A DNA stretch of 64,000 bases, from contig NC_081405.1 of the NCBI RefSeq assembly GCF_030272615.1, positions 20,238,047 through 20,302,046 of the forward strand, written 5' to 3'. The stretch's first letter is position 1; every line of letters starts with the position of its first letter. The notes beneath the pieces were generated by a model. It worked only from the letters and a program-made list of their open reading frames with translations, did not search any database and was not told where the DNA came from. Source of the stretch: Cryptomeria japonica. Its lineage: Eukaryota; Streptophyta; Pinopsida; Cupressales; Cupressaceae. The translations under genes and the position numbers were made by a program. Positions 11,780 to 23,470 of the stretch are shown in pieces.

Positions 11780-11969
11780 GCAAAAAGGAGGGAAATTTGA
11801 ATTTGAATTTGAATTTGAAAATTATGATTAAGAAATACAAAATTTTGTGAAAATGATTGATTCACCAATTAATTAAGCAATTAATTTGTGAATTTGAGAG
11901 ATAAATACATCTCGAGCATAACATTCATAAAAATCAGATCTGAAAATTAAATTGAAATTTATGAAACCC

Positions 11970-13054
11970 TCATGGTAAATTTTTTTTTTTTATATTAGAA
12001 ATCGAGAGTTCAAAATATAGATAGAGAGTTTATACAAAACTAGGGAGTGGGGGGCAGGGCCTCAACTGCCAATCAGAGGAATATATATAGTTATCTAACT
12101 ATCCAAAAAGAGGGGGCATAGTAGAATAAATCAAAATTGGAGGATTTCATCCTGATCCTCCAGCCATGTGGTCCAACCCTGTTCGCCTTCCATCCAGACC
12201 ACCTTCTTTCTAGCAAGGATCTGGGAGCACATCTCAATCCTATTGAAGGGAGAAGGCTTGTTGTCCTATAGATCCTTTATCAACTTCTGCACTACCTTAT
12301 CGAAGGAGGTTTGGGTCTCTGTGATCCTAGCCCATTCGTACCCGTCTTTCATCTCGTAAACAAACATGGTTGCCCTGCCATCTTTTAGGAACCGCAGTAG
12401 CTTTTTTTTCTCGAGGTTCATCACAAAACAAACCTGCACAACAATTTTGTAATGTGTGATTTTTCTAAAAAACTTAGTACATTCCCTTGTAATACCTTGG
12501 AACTTCTCCTCATTTCTGAGATTCCAAATAAACCAAAGAATATACGAAGATAAGATTTTCCAAACAAGATTAGTATCCTTCTCAGTCCATGAATAAAACT
12601 AGTAACTATATCAAGAGGAAACACAAATTCTGCAATAGAAATTCCAAACAGAAGCCAAATATCTCTAGCAAAGGGGCAATCGAAGAAGATGTGGTGCGCA
12701 GTCTCAGGTTTTCTGCAGACAGAGCACTGGTCATATTCAGCCGATATCCTAATAGGTAATCTGTCCAACATAAGTTGCCATCTGAAGCACTGAAACTTAG
12801 GAGGAATGGGGGATCGCCAGAGTTTCACAAAAGATTGCTGCCAAGTGTGGGGCCTAAGATTAACATACCATAGTTTGTTGACGTGCTCAATCACCGATGG
12901 ATCATTGTTTAATAGGGCGTAGATAGATTTGGCTTTGATTTTAGGGAGGGTAGAGCCATCCTTCCATAGGAATGAAAGCTACCTCTGGGCATCTACATGG
13001 GTGTTCTTAGGGAGGTTAAAGGGAATGCAAGCAGTTTTAATCATGGTAAATTTT
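11970..13054 (-). mobile_element. 5'-truncated LINE with 14-bp target-site duplication
   Basis: Body at about 11984-13040, flanked by the same 14 bases (TCATGGTAAATTTT) at 11970-11983 and 13041-13054. The minus-strand tail is seen as a T run at 11980-11991. The coding part is the end of LINE ORF2: a zinc-binding RT-associated domain with W-RSPIPPKFQCFRWQLMLDR, then CSVCRKPE, then HHIFFDCPFARDIW (12421-12894, extending upstream with one stop to 13018). After a frame change, a C-terminal segment (LLRFLKDGRATMFVYEMKDG) runs to about 12131. Only about 1.06 kb of the LINE was inserted, as is usual for target-primed reverse transcription. Confidence 0.88.
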
Positions 13055-13700
13055 AGAATTATAAATTAGGTTTTTTGTAAATTCAACCACTAAATTTATG
13101 TAATTCAATTGATAATCTATATAACAACCTAAACCATTGTGTGAAGATTCAAGCAAGTGTCATCAAGGTATCAAGTTCAATTTCAAGGATTTTCATATCG
13201 GATCTTGCCTTTCCCTCAAAAGGAAAACATTCTACTTCAATTCCATTCAATTATAATTTCAATTTCAAGGGTTAATTCCAAAATTAGGGTTTGACCTAAG
13301 GAAAAATCCATCAAAAAGCCTATTTCCTTCTTTTTGTGTGTAGGAAATTGTCTTAGGAGTTGCGAGCAAGGAATCTGGTAGAGTAGACAACTATGAGACT
13401 CAACTTTTGATGGCCCAAAAAGTGGAGGAATAGGACAATTGGCTTCTCTTAGCCCCAAAAATTTTTGACGACCTTCTGATAGTGGATTCTATGCATCATC
13501 CTGATCCGAAAAAGATCAAGTTTGTTTACCTCCGATATTCGAAGGACTAGGAAAAACCGCTACCCCCCTAGTCCCAACATTTTTGCCTGAACTTTTTGTC
13601 ATAGGTTCTAATCTATTTTTCCTCCTTAGATCTAATTTTACCCCTCTGCATGATATCTAGAACATTTTTTTATTGCTATTTTATGTTGATTTCTCATTGT
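13055..13700 (-). other. Continuation of the older sequence interrupted by the LINE
   Basis: No open frame of note. Read leftward it continues into 11250-11779 once the LINE is removed. Near 13490 the minus strand contains TATCAGA within CCACTATCAGAAGG. This faintly resembles an initiator-Met primer site, but it is too short to claim an LTR edge. Confidence 0.3.
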
Positions 13701-16689
13701 TTGTCCTAGATCTAGCATTGCAATTCAACCCTAATTCAAATACAATTTCAACTTAAACAAGAAGAAGGAATTAATTTGATTTGTATTCAACCTTCTAGGA
13801 TTGGATCAATCAAATTCAATTCCCTCCTTAATGTAAGTGGTCCCAAGAAAAATTAGTGGCTTTATCAATCCAAGTGGGGAAGCCCCAATTTCAACACCAA
13901 ACAAGCACTTATTTGGATAAGCTTTCAAAGATTGAGTGTGGATTGATTCAGATTGCACCAAGGTTTGACATATTATTGGGAGTTTAGTATAATGAGCATA
14001 TTGCTCCTATCAATCATATCATGTTGGGTGGCATCCTTTCCTTATGAAATGAAGAAGATTGAAAAGTGGAGTTGTATGTCAACTCAACCATCACATAGAG
14101 CCTCTTATTTTTTCTTCAACATTGTTCAAAATTTTGATGAAGTAAAGCAAATGCAAATTTGATTTGCATTTTAGTTTGTCTTCTTGTGGATCTTCAACAA
14201 AGTCATCATGTCATGAGCTTTTTAATTTTGGAGATGAAGTAAAGAAAAAATGAAGATATATTTGAGGTCACATGCCACTTCATCACTTGGCAGTCACGTG
14301 ATTCCTTAATGTAGTTAGAAACAAAAATGCATTATCTTAAATCAATTTCAAACATGGAGCTTTTCCTTTGAACTTTGAGCCTTTGTCCAATAGGATCAAC
14401 AACTAATAATATTCTCATTTTTGGAGGGAAAGATCTATTTTGTTTCTCAAAGATGGCTTTGGCATATTTTCTTGTTTGTCAAATGAATACATGATACTTG
14501 TACATGGTCTGAATCTTGTTGCTTCCTTATTTTATTAAGGGGAAATCAAGGCCATTTTTGGGCGGGTACCTTAGTATTGTGTCAAGCCTAGAATTAATAG
14601 AATATAATTGCAGTCTGTAATTGTTTTGATTTGTATAGAAACATGTCAAATTAGGCTTTGACAATTATAGAAGAAAGTATTATAAAATTATCCCACTATG
14701 TACATTCACAATACTATGTCACGTTTTAGGCCAACTTATTAGCAAAAGTGAATTTAAGTTTTTCTAACTAAAAATTAATTTTAGTCAAGCATATGGTCTA
14801 TATAGATTAATTATAGATAAGCTATATATGGAGCACAACTTTTCCAATTGTAAGTGTCTACTAAATGTATATTTTATATCACTTTGGGTCTAATTACCAA
14901 TTTTATTTTATTTTTTAAAAAACTCGATGTTTCAACAGCTTCTACTCTTATAAATAATATTTTCTTGAAATGTAAAAATACCCTTTTATAGATCTACAAG
15001 TGAATATTCCAAAATATATCTCTTCTAAATTTTTTAATTATTTTTTATATTTTACATTTTATTTTTATCGAAAGTAGGTCATCAACACTTAAATATAAGA
15101 TTGATTATCTCAACAAGAAAAAATACTAAAATTTATTTGAAAACAATATGATACAGTAGAGAAAAGAATCTATGTCAGATGATATAATTCTTTTATAATT
15201 TGGCTAAATAATGAATAAAAAAGGTGGCAGCAAATGGAAAGAGTTATATTTTAGTACACACAACTTTTCAAATTTATTGGAAAATATATATTTATAAAAA
15301 AAAAAGTAAAAAATATATCCATGCACTAAAGTTGCAAGTTATCAATAAACACAAAAAAAAATTGAAGAAAAAAATGTAAAATTTATTAAATAAAGTGTGG
15401 TGGTTTGTGTAACTTCAATTTTAACATTTTATCAGCAACTAAATTATAGTGTTTACTTTATACAAAACTATATTCAAATTATTTTTTAAAATCTTATATA
15501 AATTACAAACATAAAATACACAAAAGAATATACATTTTATTAGTTTACATCATTTCAAAATTCAAACATATATTTCACTTTCTTTTGATTCAATTTAAAA
15601 AGTTGAATCAACATTGGCCATTTCCTTTATAAAAGTGTGACACAACTTTGTACTTTTATAAAATTCAATCAACATTGGCCATTTCGTTTATAAAATTGTC
15701 TCACTAATGCACATTCATAATTTATAAAGGATATTATGGATCCATCTTTGCAGTATTTCTCGTTATGTGTGTTTTGTTTATGGCTTTATTTCAAGGAAAG
15801 AATTAAATGCTTTAATCAATTCACAGTAAATTTGAATGTATGTTGTGGATTTCAAGTAGAATTCTATAATCCCATGTCGAGGATACATTAACATAATGCA
15901 TTTGTTTAAAGATCCACTGATTTTAATTTATTTCCTAGAAGCATACATTTACTTATTTAAATTTGATTTTGTAACCCTTGGATAGGCATCGATCAAGTAG
16001 GAAGCCCATTTGTGATTTAGAAACAATATTCAAAAAATCAAAACCATTTTACTTTTTGTGTTATTTAGGATTAGATTATGTTAGAATCAGTTCTAAAAGA
16101 TAAAGAATGTTTGATACCCAAGAACGAAGCCAATTTAATGAAATCATACATTTCCTTGGTAAATTTTCATTGAGAACCAATGTGTGTTTTATAGTATCTA
16201 ATTGAAATATGTTGAAATTTATAGGTATTCTCAAGGGGATCCACCTAGGTCTTGCAGAGCCTAAAGAGCAAAAGACAACAATCCTATGATTGTTTTTTAT
16301 TCACTGGCCACTGATCCAAAAGCTTGATAATTGAATTTTCCTAATTAATAGAATTTTATTGGACAATCAGTGGAACAACCAATAGCTGCAACAATCAAAC
16401 TTTCCTAAAAACAAGTGTTCCTCTCATGCACCTACAACCTCACTAGGAAAAGCTTCAACAAAGGCTTTGACAACGTTATTGAGATATTCCATGTTGGGTG
16501 TCTTGGTATACTTGATTTTGACTATTTGAGGATACCCAAGTTTTTCCATCTTCTTCTTCATTTCATTTTATTAAGCAAGTTTAGACTATATTTTTACCAC
16601 TTCAGCCTTCATTACCACTACATTGTCTATGTTTTCCTTTGTACACTGTTAATGTAAATTGATTTTAAATTCTTGAATAATAATTGTTG
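13701..16689. other. Gene-free AT-rich stretch
   Basis: No coding region, RNA gene or complete mobile element could be recognised. A 39-base segment at 15602-15640 (containing AATCAACATTGGCCATTT) is repeated with few differences at 15663-15700, a local 61-bp tandem duplication. Confidence 0.5.
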
Positions 16690-17998
16690 GCACATGTACT
16701 TTGTCAAGTGTTTCCCAAAATGAGCATGCCAATGCACCAACGAATCCTTATATTCGCTTCAAAGCTTTGGTTGTAGCCTCATGATTCTGCATTAGTTTGT
16801 CTTTGAACTTCTTGAATGTCGAGAATAACAATTTAATAGCGTTGAGCCATTCCTTAGGGTTTTCTATATTCAACTCATCAATGCAGTATCTCTGAGTAAC
16901 TCCTCATCACTCATGATCTTGCTTTTACTCAAAACTAGGATGTAATCCTCCCACATAAGAATGTTTTCCTCAATACCAGTTCTTTCACCTTCTCTTGACA
17001 AAAAATATTGTAAAAATCTCAATTCCTCACCAATAGGATGATTGATTTTAATTGGTTTCTTTATCACATCCTTAGTGCCCAAAATTTTGAGATCATCTCT
17101 TCATTAAATAGCAAATGTCAGGAATCCATATGTACCTTAGAAGTTTAGAACCTTGTGTCCTTGAACAATGATGCTTGTAGGCTCATGGTAGGAGTGGCTA
17201 AATCCACTAGTCCAACAAGATGGTTAATATAAATTTTGAGCTCATTAATTTGAACCTTGAGCTTTTCCTTGGTTCTTTCATCATTTTGCATTCTCTAGAA
17301 TATAGCATCTACTGACTAGTGTAGTGATTGTTTCTCTTCAACTCTTATTTGCACACCAAGATCAACATCTTATATCTCATAATCCCCCAGTTAAATTTCT
17401 TCTTCTGGCTTCTCCACTAAGGGAATGACTATTTGAGCCCTTAACAACCTTGTTCATCTATTGTTATGAAGGATACCTTCCTTGCTTTCTTCTTCTTGCT
17501 ATGAGAGGTTTTGAAAGTCTCTTCTAATATTGTGAAATCATCTTCCCTCAACTCTGTGTGTTTCTTTTTCCTTCTTTGGATGGTCTTAGTTAACCATATG
17601 AGTAGTTGTCCTTGTGTAGCATTGAGTGAAGTGTATTTCTCTTTAGAGACTTCCTCTTCTCCATGTTTTTCTTCAAGTGTCTCCTCCTCTTGTTGTTCTT
17701 CATTATTTTGGGGAAGGTCTTCTTCCACATGTTGCTCTTCCTCCTCATGTAGTTGTTCCTCTTCACCTTTTTGTTGTTCTCCTCCCTTATCACCTAAGTC
17801 TTCTTCTTGTTCTTTTGTCAAAGGGGCTTCAGTTTCTACATTTCCTCTTTCCTCTTCAATGAAAACTAATTCATCAAATTTATCTACAACGTTAGGTCCT
17901 TCATTAAAGGTAGAGAGATTACTATTGATTCCAAAGATAAAAATATGACATAAATAAATCCAAATAGACCTAGAAAATATGCACAATCTCACTTTCAA
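16690..17998 (-). pseudogene. Decayed acidic coiled-coil-rich reading frame, family unknown
   Basis: The minus-strand protein can be followed through several stops and shifts. 17441-17998 encodes a Glu/Gln-rich low-complexity stretch followed by a basic KKKKARK patch. 17170-17290 encodes RTKEKLKVQINELKIYINHL, a heptad-like helix. 16870-17082 encodes IGEELRFLQYFLSREGE and following residues. 16690-16866 encodes NPKEWLNAIKLLFSTFKKFK. No catalytic motif is visible. The upstream end (17860-17998) belongs to a repeat that recurs near 32280 and 37740, so this is probably the coding part of a dispersed element whose other copies lost it. Function unknown. Confidence 0.4.
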
Positions 17999-19839
17999 CT
18001 ACACATTTACAATAATGATTTTTTCCATTAAAAATGCACATAATATAGGAAGAGAACATAACACTTAAAAAATGGTGGGCACACCAAGAAAACTAAGTAC
18101 ACCTCCCTACAACTCTATTATAGAGATTTTATTTGTGGTAACACTTCACTTTAAATAAACACAACTCCCATATCTAATATTGGCTCCTTGAAATGAAGCA
18201 ACATCTCCCTATTATTCTATGATGGTTTCAACATATTTGAGCTCCTCGATTAGTTGGAGTTATCAATTAAGAATATATTAGCAATTAAATTAACAAAAAT
18301 ATTGATATGTAAATCATACTTTACACAAATATAACCCCCAAGTTCTATGTATTATGAGAGAGGAATTAGTTTATTATATGAAAAAAAATACACCTAAAAA
18401 ATGAAACTACTTCCAAGCTACTAACTAGCTAATAAATTTAAGAAAAGAGCAACATGCACATGCAATACTATTAATCTCTCGAGCTCAAATGTTTGAGTGT
18501 GCATTTCAATAGAACATCTATTGTTGTATGTATAATTAATAATCTCTTTTCGTCTTTGTTCATTTCAATAATTTTATATTAAAGTTAAGCTAAAGTTAAA
18601 TATTATAGATTATAAAAATTTATCTATAAAATAAGAAGAAAACAAAATATATATCATAACTATATTTTGATGTCATGTAATAACCTAAAACCAAAACAAA
18701 GGTAAGATGATGAAGAAAGGGATATCTAGAGATCAAATTCCTCCACTACATGCCATTAAACATCCCTTCCAATTAAACTTGTAATACAATATATTTTTTC
18801 TTACACATTTCAAAAACAATAATTATATATCCTATTAATCCAACCTTAATAAATTTCAATCCTTATTATAATATTTTATCTTTAAACTCAATTATTACAT
18901 GCATAAAACTAGATATTTGAAGAAGATAAATATTTGTTCCAATAATCATTTTCAATCCTTATTATAATATTTTATCATTAAACTTAATTATTGCATGCAT
19001 AAACCTAGATATTTGAAGGAGATAAAATATCCATTCCAATTGAATTTGTAATACAATACAAAAATAATTTATACATTTCAAAAATAATAATAATTAACCT
19101 TATAATCCAACCTTAATCAATTTCAATCCTTATTATAATATTTTATTTTATTTTAACTTTTTCTTTTTTCTTTTTTGAAAAAGAGGGGTAAACGCTTTTG
19201 ACCCCTCACAAGGTTTGAATCTTGATGACAAGAACAACCAAACTACAACTTACCCATCACAACATGGTAATATCAATTTAATTTTTTTAAATTTAATTAA
19301 AATATATTCAAACCTAAATATTTGAGGAAGATACCAATTGAATTTATATTCTTTCTTATACATTTCAAAAGCAATAATTCATTCTATAAATCCAACCTTA
19401 GTCAATTTTAATTTTTATTATGATATAAAAAAAATATACTATTAGATATATTAGCCTATCTTTAACCCTCTTTGAATATTCTATATCATCATTATTAAAT
19501 GCATTAATGATTTTTAAAAAATGATGGGATAGTATTATCTCACAAGAGTGTCCATCCATTATGGCTATTAGTGGGCACTAACATACATTTCCAATATAAA
19601 TTATGGCTCTTTAGTGTATTGCTAATGTGCTTCCTTTGAAAACAACACTCAAGATTCCATTATAATTTGCTACAAATTTATCAAACACTTTCAGACAGTT
19701 TTTCTGCACTTATGGACAAGTTTTTGTTGGTAAAGTCAAAGCAATTATTTAGTAGTTTCTTCAGAGCCATTAAATGTTTTATTGTACAATAACATGGGTT
19801 GTGTATGTTGGTTGGGAATGTCAATTGGCAATAATTGTA
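17860..19839 (+). repeat. Array blocks P, Q, R, S, T (oldest copy)
   Basis: Direct-repeat sequence recurring in the window. P (17860-18300) recurs at about 23470, 32280 and 37740. Q and R (18380-19000) recur at about 23870-24540. S (19440-19560) recurs at about 25030, 32890 and 38370. T (19590-19839) recurs at about 33480 and 38940. All copies have the same orientation. No open frame is conserved among them. Block R repeats internally (a phrase near TATTATAATATTTTATC recurs at about 18860, 18960 and 19130). Confidence 0.7.
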
Positions 19840-20180
19840 CATAGAATAATTAATTTGTCACTACTACTATTATAATAAAATTTTATTAAATCTACATATT
19901 AGAGATGAAATTATTGAACTAAAGGTGTCTAATATTGGGAACGTGATTTTCAAAAGTTATAATAAAAGAAACTAATTCAACTTAATTACAACTATGTTGC
20001 AAATGTTGATCAATGAAAGATGTTAGAATATACAAATATAACATTACTTGAGTAATTTATGAAGCAAATAGATATAAAATAGATTAAAATATAGTTATTC
20101 ATTGTTCATTATTATATATTACTTTTCCTATTGTTAATTTTTTTTTAATTTGATAGATTAAATGCAAGGATTCTTGTCTA

Positions 20181-20760
20181 ATGAGCATGGTAGTCTAGCA
20201 AGGCAAAGAGCCCACAAGCACACTAGCCCAACAAAGGTCCAACACATGTATTCCTTGATATTAATGCAACAATGACAACCTAGACCCATGAGCATAGTAG
20301 TTTAGTAGGGGCACAAAGCCCATAAGCACACCAGCCTAGACACCAGCCCAATGAGGGTCTAGCACATGTATTCCCTAATATTAAAGCAACAACAACAACC
20401 TAGACCCGTGAACAAAGTAGTCTAGTAGGGGCACAAATCCCACAAGCACACTAGCCCAACAAAGGTCTAGCACATGTATTCCTTGATATTAATGCAACAA
20501 TGACAACCTAGATCCACGAGCACAGTAGTTTAGTAGGGGCACAAAGCCCATAAGCACACCAGCCCAATGAGGGTCTAGCACATGTATTCCCTAATATTAA
20601 AGCAACAACAACAACCTAGACCCATGAGCAAGGTAGTCTAGTAGGGGCACAAAGCCCCATAAGCACACTAGCTCAGTGAGGGTCTGGCACAAGTATTAAC
20701 ACCTATGAAACCGCCAACATGAATATGTGAGCCTATTGGACAAGCACACTAGCCCACTAA
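20181..20760. repeat. Minisatellite, about five units of about 108 bp
   Basis: Units begin near 20181, 20288, 20408, 20516 and 20624; the second carries about 13 extra bases. Each contains GTAGTCTAGTAGGGGCACAA or a close variant and the phrase AGCACATGTATTCC. Units 1 and 3 share one set of variants (CTTGATATTAATGC) and units 2 and 4 another (CCTAATATTAAAGC), so the array has a two-unit higher-order period. It is absent between U and V in the other array units. Confidence 0.88.
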
Positions 20761-21861
20761 GAATTTCGATTGGTGGGAATTTCTAATTATTACAAAGCTT
20801 ACGTCACATTAACATGAATATTCACAATTATTGATTTAAAAAAATAGTATTTTAAAACAAATTTAAGAACAAATATATTAGAAAATTTGATCAAATTATT
20901 TTAATTCTAATATTTTTATTTATTACTTTTATTATTTAGAAATATATTAATTCTCTTCTTTTAATTTGAATTAATAAGATACCATAAAACTCCAAAAAAT
21001 CAAAATGAACCTACCTTAAAAACAAAAAAGACAACAAAATAAACCAAATTAATCAAAATTAATAACAATAACAAATTCAATATTAAAGTCCCATACACTA
21101 AGGTCTCATAAAAGCTACTAAAATCATATCACTTCTCTCATTTCTTTCTTCCAAATCATCATGAAAGAGACTTAAACTAATGTAAAACTCATACATATCT
21201 CCCACTCAAGCAAGAAATTAAAAAAATCCAATGAAAACCTCCAAGCTGACCTCATAAAACACATTTACCTGTAATCAACAATGGAAATCCAACATTATTG
21301 CTCACTCATGACCAAAAAAAAAAAGATGATGGTGTAGGTACCTAACACAACCAATCCAACACAACTTGAAAAGGTTTTTGAGTCCAAGCTTTGGCCAATC
21401 CAAACAACTTTCCTTTTTCTTTGTATGGAGAAAAAGTTTTTGAGTCCAAGCTTTGTGGCCCATTTGTCCACAAGAGAAGAAAACCCTTATTTCCTTCACA
21501 ACCGACCATTTCATTTGTCTTGTATATTGGAAATCTAATGGAAAGGCATTTCACATTATTTTATAGGGAAAAAATCTTAATCATTGGGTTAAAAGATTCT
21601 ATTAAATGCATATTTATTTAAGAGATTGATGGGTGATTAATATGTAGTGTGTCATCAAAAGAACACAAATGTCTTGTCTCTCTGCTGATTGTATTGCTAA
21701 TTGGTTTCACTTTAGGCGTGATTATAACATACTTGAAAATTTACAAGTCCATTATGTGTATGGATATATTTAAATTTAATTCGATGGTATTTGTAGATTG
21801 TGACTGTGATGTAAAATTTAAAGTATATATGTGTGTGTGTTAATTAAATTAATAAAAATGT

Positions 21862-22052
21862 TAATTCATATATTTTGTTTCTAGATTCAACTGTGTAGAA
21901 CCTTTTTGCATCAACATTTCAAGTCACACTCTTTGATTCATTTTTTCATCTACAACTCTCTCACTCTGATGATGAATCACGGAGTGTGATTCGAAACGTT
22001 GATGCAAAAAAGTTCTACATAGTTGAATCCAAAAATAGGATATATGAATTAG
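21862..22052. mobile_element. Foldback MITE with about 75-bp inverted arms
   Basis: The left arm starts TAATTCATATA and the right arm ends with its complement TATATGAATTA. Both arms contain GTTGATGC next to a run of A (or its complement) and TTGAATC (or its complement). The arms match at roughly 80-85% by eye, with a short unique centre near 21945-21975. The paralogous site in array unit III (about 46815-46840) lacks the insert, which supports mobility. Related arms occur at 63120-63490. Confidence 0.75.
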
Positions 22053-22445
22053 CATGGAGTGTGGAAATTTTATCTCTCTCATAAAAATGCTATTAATTTA
22101 ATTTAATCACATAGAGATGGGAAATGATAAATGAAAAATAGATTTATCTTAACAAAAGAAAGTATAAGGAGAAGAAAGAACATGGAATCTGGTTTTGGCA
22201 GTTGTAATTTGGACGTTAGATGACTCACAATAAATTGGAATTTTTATGCTATTACAATCATGGTAAAGTTTGTATTTTTGTAGAGATGTCTTTTATGCTT
22301 GCAAAATAAACAAAACACAACCAAAGTTTAGATATCAAAATATATAAAAAATTAAATAAATTGAATAAATTGTTAAAGGGATGAAAGAGGGGTTACAAAT
22401 GTATAACTAAACAATGTGTATGAGGGAAGGGGGGTGACTACATTG

Positions 22446-22726
22446 TCATATTTTGGTCTTTCAACCATATCAAGTAGTCAAATAAAAATAAGACATGTAT
22501 GTGCTTAGTCTAATCTATATCTAAGATTAGGCTACATGTGTGCGTGCCCACTTAACCTAAGTGTGTCTAACTGTGTCAAATAAAAATATGAGTGATGACA
22601 CTCATATTTTGGTCTTTCAACCATATCAAGTAGTCAAATAAAAATAAGACATGTATGTGCTTAGTCTAATCTATATCTAAGATTAGGCTACATGTGTGCG
22701 TGCCCACTTAACCTAAGTGTGTCTAA
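22446..22726. repeat. Near-perfect 156-bp-period tandem duplication
   Basis: 22446-22570 and 22602-22726 are identical over about 125 bases by eye. Their identity contrasts with the heavy decay of the surrounding array, so the duplication is recent. Confidence 0.92.
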
Positions 22727-22833
22727 GATTGAACTATAATTTGTGAATAACAATGAATTGTATGTATAAATTATTGCTCTATTTTGTGATAAAAATAATG
22801 ACAAGAATAATGATAAATATCTATCACATTTAT

Positions 22834-22914
22834 AATGACATGATCAAAATATTGTTGTATAATGACATGATCAAAATATTGTTGTTTAATGACATGATCA
22901 AAATATTGTTGTAT
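22834..22914. repeat. 27-bp tandem repeat, three copies
   Basis: Units at 22834, 22861 and 22888, each beginning AATGACATGATC. One base differs in the middle unit. Confidence 0.95.
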
Positions 22915-23470
22915 GTGCTGATTTGATTGGCCAGTCTTTCTTGATCAACCCCTTTTGATTGGGCTATTTGCTAAGTACAATTGAAATCTATTATTATTAT
23001 GCTATCTATTTGTATATGATATTTGTTCTTTCAAGATAGAAATTTATCCTTGAGATTTACAAGTACCTCTTACCGATGTTGAATGCACATTCTTCACATG
23101 TTTGAACCTTTGGGTGTGCCCACAATGAATAGGTGATTAATGATGGTTGAAACCCATATAGTACAAAAAATAGAAATATTTTGGATGAAGTATGAAAGAA
23201 GTGTTATAACAGTATTCTACTAGTCACAACCATTACATCTATCTCTATGGTTTATCCAAAAACTTTTGAGATTTAACCCTTCGAGCATTTGTTAACTATC
23301 TTGGTATGTCCATGTGATTGGGGATGATGCGATGAACTATAATCAAGCTAAGTTACCAAGCATGAAAATAAGTCAAACCCAAAATTACTTGTAAGTATAA
23401 GATCATGATCATGTACTATGACATTTAGAGTCCCATGCAATTTTTAAATAGTTTTCTATAGTGATTGCTA

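Larger units (their letters stand above)
19840..23470 (+). repeat. Array unit I: blocks U, V, W, X, Z
   Basis: Collinear with 45223-47830 and partly with 30240-31900. Landmark phrases include GAAAGATGTTAGAATATAC (U, near 20010, 30525 and 45240) and GACCTCATAAAACACAT (W, near 21250, 31530 and 46170). Another is TGTGCCCACAATG (Z, near 23120 and 47470). Relative to the third unit, this copy has gained a minisatellite (20181-20760), a foldback element (21862-22052) and a 156-bp duplication (22446-22726). Confidence 0.75.

Noticed and set aside
13480-14660. Possible LTR with initiator-Met primer site
   Set aside because: Only seven bases (TATCAGA) fit, and no second LTR or target duplication was found.
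17511-17948. Serine-rich plus-strand frame of 145 codons
   Set aside because: It is the antisense of the Glu-rich stretch (GAA/GAG read as TTC/CTC), not a gene.
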